From: Bacteroidales bacterium UBA5548
GTDB taxonomy: Bacteria; Bacteroidota; Bacteroidia; Bacteroidales; UBA932
Length of the DNA stretch: 56,785 bases
Assembly (NCBI GenBank): GCA_002425935.1
Contig: DINE01000008.1
Span: forward strand, 218 to 57,002
Direction: 5' to 3'
Made by a program: the position numbers and the translations under genes. Numbering within the stretch: the first letter of the stretch is position 1; each line of letters opens with the position of its first letter. Shown here in pieces: positions 51,927 through 56,785 of this stretch. The notes beneath the pieces are model-generated. The model saw only the letters and a list, made by a program, of their open reading frames with translations, ran no database searches and was not told the DNA's origin.

Positions 51927-53540
51927 TTAGCTCAGTTTTCTCTTAAGTGCTGCCTCTACAAGTGACACAAACAGCGGATGCGGATTCTCAGGGGTGCTCT
52001 TTAGTTCCGGATGAAACTGAACACCAATGAAAAACGGATGTTCCGGCAGCTCAACAATTTCAACAAGCCCGGTATCATTGTTTTTACCGCTTGGAATTAA
52101 TCCTGCCTGAGCAAGCATATCAACATAAGTGTTGTTCATTTCGTAACGATGCCTGTGTCTCTCTGAAATCTCAAGTGAGTTATATATTTTTTGCGCAAGC
52201 GAACCCTCCTCAATTTTACACTGATATTTGCCCAGACGCATTGTACCACCTTTTGCGGTAAGTGATTTTTGATCCTCCATAAGATCAATAACCGGGTTCT
52301 TTGCATTTGCCTTAATCTCTGTGGTCATGGCATCTTCCAGTTTGAGGACATTCCTCGCATACTCAATCACTGCCATTTGCATGCCAAGGCATATACCCAG
52401 AAACGGAATCTTGTTGGTTCTTGCGTACTCTATTGCGGTAATTTTACCCTCAATACCTCTCTCACCAAACCCCGGTGCCACAAGAATACCATCCATATCT
52501 TTAAGCATCTCACTTACTGTTGAAGCAGTAATGTGTTCGCTATGAATACTATGAACATTTACTTTACACTCATTTTGTGCACCTGCATGTATAAATGACT
52601 CCAAAATTGATTTATATGCATCCTGAAGTTCTACATATTTCCCTACCAGGGCAATATTTACCTCATATTTGGGATTAAAGAGTCTCTCCAGAAAAAGTTT
52701 CCATCTTGTAAGGTCGGGAGTGTTATTAACGGCATCAAGCTGGAATTTCTTAAGTACAAGTTCGTCAAGCTTCTCCTTAACCATTAAAAGCGGAACCTCG
52801 TAAATACTCTTGGCATCAATCGATTCAATAACAGCATTAACTCTTACATTGCAGAAGAGAGCTACCTTTCTTCTTATCTCTGCAGGAAGAGGATGTTCAG
52901 TTCTGCACACAATAACATCGGGATGAACTCCATTCTGCTGAAGCATTCTCACCGAGTGCTGAGTTGGCTTGGTTTTAAGCTCCTTGGCAGCGTTAAGATA
53001 AGGAACAAGCGTAAGATGCACAACAAGACAATCCTCATCAGCCAGCTCCCACTGCAATTGACGAACAGCCTCTACAAAAGGTAAAGACTCAATATCGCCA
53101 ACAGTGCCACCAAGTTCTGTGATGATAACATCATATTTACCGGTTTTGCCCAAGTTTAGCATTCTGCGCTTAATCTCATCGGTAATATGAGGCACAACCT
53201 GTACGGTTTTACCAAGATAAGCACCCTCTCGCTCTTTGTCTATAACGGTTCTGTATATTCTTCCCGTAGTCACATTGTTTGCCTTTGATGTGTAAACATT
53301 CAGAAACCTCTCGTAGTGACCAAGGTCAAGATCAGTCTCTGCGCCATCTTCAGTCACATAACATTCGCCATGTTCATAAGGGTTAAGAGTGCCCGGGTCT
53401 ACATTGATATAGGGGTCAAATTTCTGAATTGTGACAGAGAGTCCTCTGGCCTGAAGTAATTTTGCCAGCGATGCTGAAATAATACCTTTTCCCAGGGAAG
53501 AGGTAACTCCTCCCAAAACAAAAACATATTTGGTGCTCAT
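51927..53540 (-). CDS. pyrG: CTP synthase
   Basis: PyrG aminates UTP to CTP using glutamine and ATP. The 537 residues have the synthase domain beginning KYVFVLGGVTSSLGKGIISASLAKLL (P-loop-like) and a class I glutamine amidotransferase domain (about 290-537). The latter has its nucleophile Cys in LGICLGMQMA and the His and Glu of the triad in VQFHPELKSTPENP. Length is standard. The start is supported by a promoter element 28 bases upstream. Confidence 0.97.
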   Translation of the reverse strand: MSTKYVFVLGGVTSSLGKGIISASLAKLLQARGLSVTIQKFDPYINVDPGTLNPYEHGECYVTEDGAETDLDLGHYERFLNVYTSKANNVTTGRIYRTVIDKEREGAYLGKTVQVVPHITDEIKRRMLNLGKTGKYDVIITELGGTVGDIESLPFVEAVRQLQWELADEDCLVVHLTLVPYLNAAKELKTKPTQHSVRMLQQNGVHPDVIVCRTEHPLPAEIRRKVALFCNVRVNAVIESIDAKSIYEVPLLMVKEKLDELVLKKFQLDAVNNTPDLTRWKLFLERLFNPKYEVNIALVGKYVELQDAYKSILESFIHAGAQNECKVNVHSIHSEHITASTVSEMLKDMDGILVAPGFGERGIEGKITAIEYARTNKIPFLGICLGMQMAVIEYARNVLKLEDAMTTEIKANAKNPVIDLMEDQKSLTAKGGTMRLGKYQCKIEEGSLAQKIYNSLEISERHRHRYEMNNTYVDMLAQAGLIPSGKNNDTGLVEIVELPEHPFFIGVQFHPELKSTPENPHPLFVSLVEAALKRKLS

Positions 53541-53568
53541 AAGTTATACGGATTGTTATACAGGGATA

Positions 53569-53616
53569 CAAAGATAGTACAATCTGACCGTTATTACCAA
53601 TTAATCTTTAATTTTG
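53569..53616. promoter_or_regulatory. Divergent promoters for pyrG and the thioesterase
   Basis: On the minus strand TATCTTTG (53576 to 53569) has TTG 21 bases upstream (53600 to 53598) and lies 28 bases before pyrG. On the plus strand TAATTTTG (53609-53616) lies 40 bases before the thioesterase ATG. Both match TAnnTTTG. Confidence 0.55.
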
Positions 53617-53656
53617 ATGCCATGTTTCAAATCGGTATAACCCTAAAAAAATCAAG

Positions 53657-54385
53657 ATGAGTACTTACAAAGAGAGCTTTACTGTCAAAACATATGAGAC
53701 AGATCATACAGGTAAATTCAAACCAACTTCATGGATGTACCATATGCAGGAGATGGCAAATATTCACGCCCTCTCTCTTGGATTCGGGTACGATAATCTT
53801 ATTGGTGAAGGCATTGCCTGGGTACTCTCAAGGATTCATGTGAAATTTCTAAAACTGCCTATCTGGAAAGACAATCTTACTGCAGAGACATGGCACAAGG
53901 GCAGCGACCGGCTCTTTGGGTTCAGAGACTACCAGGCATGTGATTCCGAAGGTAATCCTGTAATACTAACAACCTCTTCATGGCTCATAATCAACACAAA
54001 TACCAGAAGAGTCCAGAGAATGGATTCGGTACTGGGCAGCGACTATGCCGGTGCACATCTTGTTAATGCAATTGATGAACCTGCCGAAAGGCTGGTAACT
54101 CCTGAAGGGATGGAGTTACGAGGCAGTGTAAAAGCTAATATCTCTGACATTGATATTAACCAGCATACCAACAATATCCGCTATATGGAGTGGGCTATGA
54201 ACCATATAAATACTGAGCTTTCATCAAAAATGCATATAACTGAATTATGGATTAACTTCAACAACGAATGTCGCCTGAATGACGTTGTTGACATCTATGT
54301 TAAAGAGGCAGATACGATATTCGTAGAGGGCAAAAGAGGAGATGCCTCTGTCTTTCAGGCCAGAATCGGCTACAGCCTGAACTGA
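53657..54385 (+). CDS. Acyl-ACP thioesterase
   Basis: The enzyme releases fatty acids from acyl carrier protein. The 242 residues form a double hotdog fold of the FatA/FatB type (PF01643). The first half has DHTGKFKPTSWMYHMQEMANIHA (about 17-39) and the VLSRIHVKFLKLPIWKD segment. The second half has ANISDIDINQHTNNIRYMEWA (about 155-175), where Asn and His are the usual catalytic residues. The chain length preferred cannot be told. Such genes occur in many Bacteroidales. It stands alone, with its own promoter. Confidence 0.9.
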   Translation: MSTYKESFTVKTYETDHTGKFKPTSWMYHMQEMANIHALSLGFGYDNLIGEGIAWVLSRIHVKFLKLPIWKDNLTAETWHKGSDRLFGFRDYQACDSEGNPVILTTSSWLIINTNTRRVQRMDSVLGSDYAGAHLVNAIDEPAERLVTPEGMELRGSVKANISDIDINQHTNNIRYMEWAMNHINTELSSKMHITELWINFNNECRLNDVVDIYVKEADTIFVEGKRGDASVFQARIGYSLN

Positions 54386-54557
54386 TTCGAATAGTTTTCC
54401 AAAATGTCAATTTTTCTAAGCTGCCATTGACAAACCTAAGATTCAACCAGTTGGATAGTTTCAAATTTTTACACATTTTTTAAATAAAAGTTGATTATTT
54501 AATCATAATGATTTAATTTAGTGGCGATAACACTGCTTACCCTCTAAAAATATTTTT
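54386..54557. other. Intergenic spacer
   Basis: This stretch of 172 bases has no gene. TGTCAAT (54405-54411) and ATTGACA (54426-54432) form a 7-bp inverted repeat with a 14-base loop but no T-run, so it is at best a weak terminator for the thioesterase. I see no TAnnTTTG element before the next gene. Confidence 0.5.
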
Positions 54558-55112
54558 ATGAGAAAATCAATTTTTACCTTCGTTCTAATTTTATTAGTTA
54601 TTGGAGCATCCGCTCAGCAACAAAATAAGAAAAACACAGGGCTCCGATTCTCGGCACAAGTTGGAGCAACATTTGAAGTAAAAGCAAATTATGATCATAC
54701 TTACGATAGTAATTATGATGATAATTCTGATAAGAATATGTTCTCTGTAAATTATCGTCTGGGAGTGTCGTATTTCTTAATGCCAAATGTTTCGGTAGGC
54801 GCAGGTGTTGGTCTTGACAAGTTTCATAACCCTAAAACCAAAGCACTGCCACTCTACATTGATGCTAAATATTATCTGTTTAATGCGCGAAACACCCCAT
54901 TTATATTTGGCACTGCCGGCATTCTCGGCACAGTAAATGATTATTATCAAAAGGGGAATATGTTTGATGCAGGTGTAGGATATAAGCTATTTGCCGGAGA
55001 TAAAGTTTGTTTAACTGCAACAGCAGGTTACAGACACTATACTCTAAAAAGAGTATATCTTTTCGAGTACGACAGTAAGGGAGTTTTCTTTGGCCTTGGC
55101 ATACATTTTTAG
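54558..55112 (+). CDS. Small outer-membrane beta-barrel protein
   Basis: The protein has 184 residues with a clear signal peptide (MRKSIFTFVLILLVIGASAQ). About eight amphipathic strands rich in Tyr, Gly and Phe follow, and it ends in KGVFFGLGIHF, a terminal aromatic as in BAM-inserted barrels. A repetitive acidic stretch (HTYDSNYDDNSDKN, about 47-60) probably forms an external loop. It resembles the general 'outer membrane beta-barrel protein' group. No function can be given. It converges with mgsA, four bases between the stops. Confidence 0.75.
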   Translation: MRKSIFTFVLILLVIGASAQQQNKKNTGLRFSAQVGATFEVKANYDHTYDSNYDDNSDKNMFSVNYRLGVSYFLMPNVSVGAGVGLDKFHNPKTKALPLYIDAKYYLFNARNTPFIFGTAGILGTVNDYYQKGNMFDAGVGYKLFAGDKVCLTATAGYRHYTLKRVYLFEYDSKGVFFGLGIHF

Positions 55113-55116
55113 CGAG

Positions 55117-55578
55117 TTACAGGTCTATTGAACGCCCCAGGTAGTCTGAAAAATTTTTGAGTTGAGGTTTGTATTCACCTTCGAATAGCGGAGAGGAGAT
55201 TATAAAGTCTGCGGTAGACCTGTTGGTTGCAGTTGGTATGTTGTACAAGCTTGATATTCTGAGCAAAGCCTTTACATCAACATCATGCGGCTGAGGCTGC
55301 ATCGGGTCCCAAAGAAAAAACAGCATATCAACCTTACCTTCGCATATTAAAGCACCAAGTTGTTGATCTCCTCCCAAAGGGCCAGATTTGAGAAGTGTAA
55401 TTTCCGGTTGAGGGTCGCTCTTCGCTCTGTTTTGAGTAAGTGCTGCTTCAACCATTCTACCTGTAGTTCCGGTACAAATAAGTTTGTGCCTCAGCAATGT
55501 TCCCTTATTAAATTCAACCCATTCTATTAGGTCTTTTTTTCTGTTATCGTGTGCAACCAGAGCTATTGTTCTTTTCAT
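55117..55578 (-). CDS. mgsA: Methylglyoxal synthase
   Basis: MgsA converts dihydroxyacetone phosphate to methylglyoxal and phosphate, a bypass that frees phosphate under glycolytic overload. The 153 residues show the start IALVAHDNRKKDLIEW and TGTTGRMVE phosphate-binding loop. The catalytic Asp is in SGPLGGDQQLGA (about 66-77), and WDPMQPQPHDVDVKALLR has the active-site His. Length is standard. It lies 26 bases downstream of the GNAT stop codon on the same strand. Confidence 0.95.
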   Translation of the reverse strand: MKRTIALVAHDNRKKDLIEWVEFNKGTLLRHKLICTGTTGRMVEAALTQNRAKSDPQPEITLLKSGPLGGDQQLGALICEGKVDMLFFLWDPMQPQPHDVDVKALLRISSLYNIPTATNRSTADFIISSPLFEGEYKPQLKNFSDYLGRSIDL

Positions 55579-55604
55579 ATAGTTTTCAAATTTCTTAAAT
55601 CAAT

Positions 55605-56081
55605 CTATCTGCCCGCTACCCTCTTTAACGCATCACCGGTTAAGCGAAATACAGTCCACTCATCCATTGGAAAAGCGCCAAGCGATTTGTAAAAATTAAT
55701 AGACGGCTCGTTCCAGTCCAGAACTGCCCAATCAAACCTGTCACAACCCCGCTCTACAGCAATTTGTGCCAGCCTGTTGAATATTGCCTTTCCGAAACCC
55801 TTTCCCCTGTACTGAGGTTTTATGAAGATATCTTCAAGGTAGAGACATGCTTTGCCTTTGAAGGTAGAGAAGTTATGAAAATAGAGAGCAAAGCCAACCG
55901 GAAGGCCATCTAGCTCAGCAATGAGAACTTCAGCCTGTTTTTTAACGAAGATACTCTCATGTAAAATCTCCGGCGTGGCAGTAACATCGTGCCTTAGTTT
56001 CTCATAATCTGCAAGATCGCAAATAAAGTCAAATATGAGGTTAATATCCGAAGAGTTTGCCTCTCTAATTACAAAGCCCAT
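55605..56081 (-). CDS. GNAT-family N-acetyltransferase
   Basis: From the ATG at 56081 the protein has 158 residues of the GNAT fold. It shows FVIREANSSDINLIFDF at the start, the acetyl-CoA-binding LEDIFIKPQYRGKGFGKAIFNRLA (about 80-103, with the R/Q-x-x-G-x-G/A loop) and a last strand DWNEPSINFYKSLGA. It resembles diamine (spermidine/spermine)-type and thialysine acetyltransferases, but the acceptor cannot be fixed. The start was chosen because a -7 element ends at 56104; an ATG at 56102 would lie at the transcription start. Confidence 0.85.
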   Translation of the reverse strand: MGFVIREANSSDINLIFDFICDLADYEKLRHDVTATPEILHESIFVKKQAEVLIAELDGLPVGFALYFHNFSTFKGKACLYLEDIFIKPQYRGKGFGKAIFNRLAQIAVERGCDRFDWAVLDWNEPSINFYKSLGAFPMDEWTVFRLTGDALKRVAGR

Positions 56082-56103
56082 TGTAAAATCTTTAAAATTC
56101 ACA

Positions 56104-56111
56104 CAAATTTA
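56104..56111 (-). promoter_or_regulatory. Predicted -7 element for the GNAT-mgsA pair
   Basis: On the minus strand TAAATTTG (56111 to 56104) matches TAnnTTTG, 22 bases before the chosen GNAT start at 56081. Confidence 0.5.
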
Positions 56112-56163
56112 CACCAATGGCAGCGATTTTCAAAGCAAAGCAATATTACTGTAACAAACCCTT

Positions 56164-56700
56164 TTATTCGCTTTTAAGCTTTACCCTCACTAGAACCGGA
56201 TTATCGGTCTCTTTAAGACCGTCGGCTATCTTTTTGAATTTGTCAGACACATTGTTGGTTCGTGCATACTGAATGAATTTGTATGCATCAATCATGGCTA
56301 TCATATAGTCATCCTCGCTTATATAGACAGGCCAAAATGCCGGGCCTCCTTCAAAATCATCCTTAAATCCAAACTGATTGAATTCCGGTTGATCTACAAA
56401 TTTAAACTCTCCGGTTTTCTTATTTAAAAAAGAGGTCTCAGAAGTATAAAGAATGAGAAAACCAATCGAAAGTCAGGGTAATCTTCTTGGGTATAGGACA
56501 GACGGATCGGATTCATTTGACACGTTAGTTTTAGGAATTGCACTGTTTCCTTATAGTTCGTCAGGGTTTGGAATTGGATCTTCTTTTTGAAGACAATTTA
56601 AGTAATTCAGGAGTATTTGTATTAAGATAATCTTGGTGAATATTATGATTATTTGGGCGAACCAAAACAATTCATAACTTCACCGTGGGATTTTCGTATA
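56164..56700 (-). pseudogene. Decayed six-bladed beta-propeller-like gene
   Basis: On the minus strand an open frame without a proper start runs from 56472 to the TAA at 56164. It encodes about 102 residues with good coding character, including FKDDFEGGPAFWPVYISEDD and an end ADGLKETDNPVLVRVKLKSE. That ending resembles the C-terminus of Bacteroidota six-bladed beta-propeller (DUF4934-like) proteins. Further upstream in the same direction, coding-like pieces in shifting frames (such as NIHQDYLNTNTPELLKLSS and DPIPNPDEL) are broken by TGA (56475-56473), TAA and frameshifts. This looks like one or more degraded genes. Family assignment is from memory and tentative. Confidence 0.55.
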
Positions 56701-56785
56701 AAGCTTTATCAATTTACCCTTATTAAAGTCGATTTATTTAAATAACCATTACCCAAAATTATTATGACAGATATGCAACCTACAG
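56701..56785. other. Right-end spacer; possible start of a plus-strand gene
   Basis: This end has no complete gene. An ATG at 56764 opens a plus-strand frame (MTDMQPT) that continues to the window edge, too short to judge. No TAnnTTTG element is seen before it. Confidence 0.2.

Noticed and set aside
56082..56102. ATG at 56102 as GNAT start
   Set aside because: It would sit at the predicted transcription start, and the extra seven residues are not part of the GNAT fold.
56473..56475. Recoded TGA (selenocysteine) in the right-end frame
   Set aside because: Other stops and frame changes lie nearby, there is no start codon, and no SECIS-like hairpin is evident; decay explains it better.

Overview
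The window comes from the chromosome of a member of the Bacteroidota, most likely order Bacteroidales. This is inferred from several things seen together. Many start codons are preceded by the Bacteroidota -7 element TAnnTTTG. There are Bacteroidota-type small proteins (DUF4293, DUF4295, DUF4199), a Porin_10-type barrel, an outer-membrane protein with a carboxypeptidase-regulatory-like N-terminus, a zinc-free L33 and a long SecA of about 1,100 residues. I see no rRNA, tRNA, CRISPR array, insertion sequence or prophage.

Left end (1-9240): a redox-active thioredoxin-fold protein cut by the window edge and its ArsR-type regulator face away from a NAD-salvage pair (pncB, pncA). These are followed by a ROK sugar kinase, an MFS transporter and a SIS-domain protein, which together look like a small sugar-utilisation operon. 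A Porin_10 outer-membrane protein and an MltF-like lytic transglycosylase follow. The roughly 330 bases between the regulator and pncB hold an unassigned structured-RNA candidate and a twin palindrome.

Second block (9269-16562): a LolC/E-type permease, a SirB1-like protein with uridine phosphorylase, DUF4293, a TPR protein with mtgA, and an M28 peptidase. Third block (16551-27059): a tight minus-strand operon of amidase, uvrB, a RelA/SpoT homologue and uvrA, then a SIMPL-domain protein and enolase, closed by a clear bidirectional terminator. Fourth block (27163-33725): a TonB-receptor-like barrel with a DUF2961/GH172 protein, beside an M14 carboxypeptidase.

Core block (33754-53540): a UbiA-type prenyltransferase with pheT, ftsY, a rpmB-rpmG-DUF4295 cluster, lepB, the thrS-infC-rpmI-rplT translation operon, DUF4199 with a glycosyltransferase, the secA-lpdA-bactofilin operon, mnmD, a glutamine cyclotransferase and pyrG. 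The right end has an acyl-ACP thioesterase, a small outer-membrane barrel, mgsA and a GNAT acetyltransferase, then about 680 bases of decayed coding sequence that look like the remains of a six-bladed beta-propeller gene.

Most of the window is ordinary core genome, and I did not find a new multi-gene system. The observations most worth a second look are the structured RNA before pncB, an apparent AUC start codon for infC with an ideal ribosome-binding site, a RelA/SpoT protein whose hydrolase site is degraded, a ROK kinase lacking family sugar and zinc ligands, a small RNA candidate at 10525-10607, and very short 5' leaders throughout.
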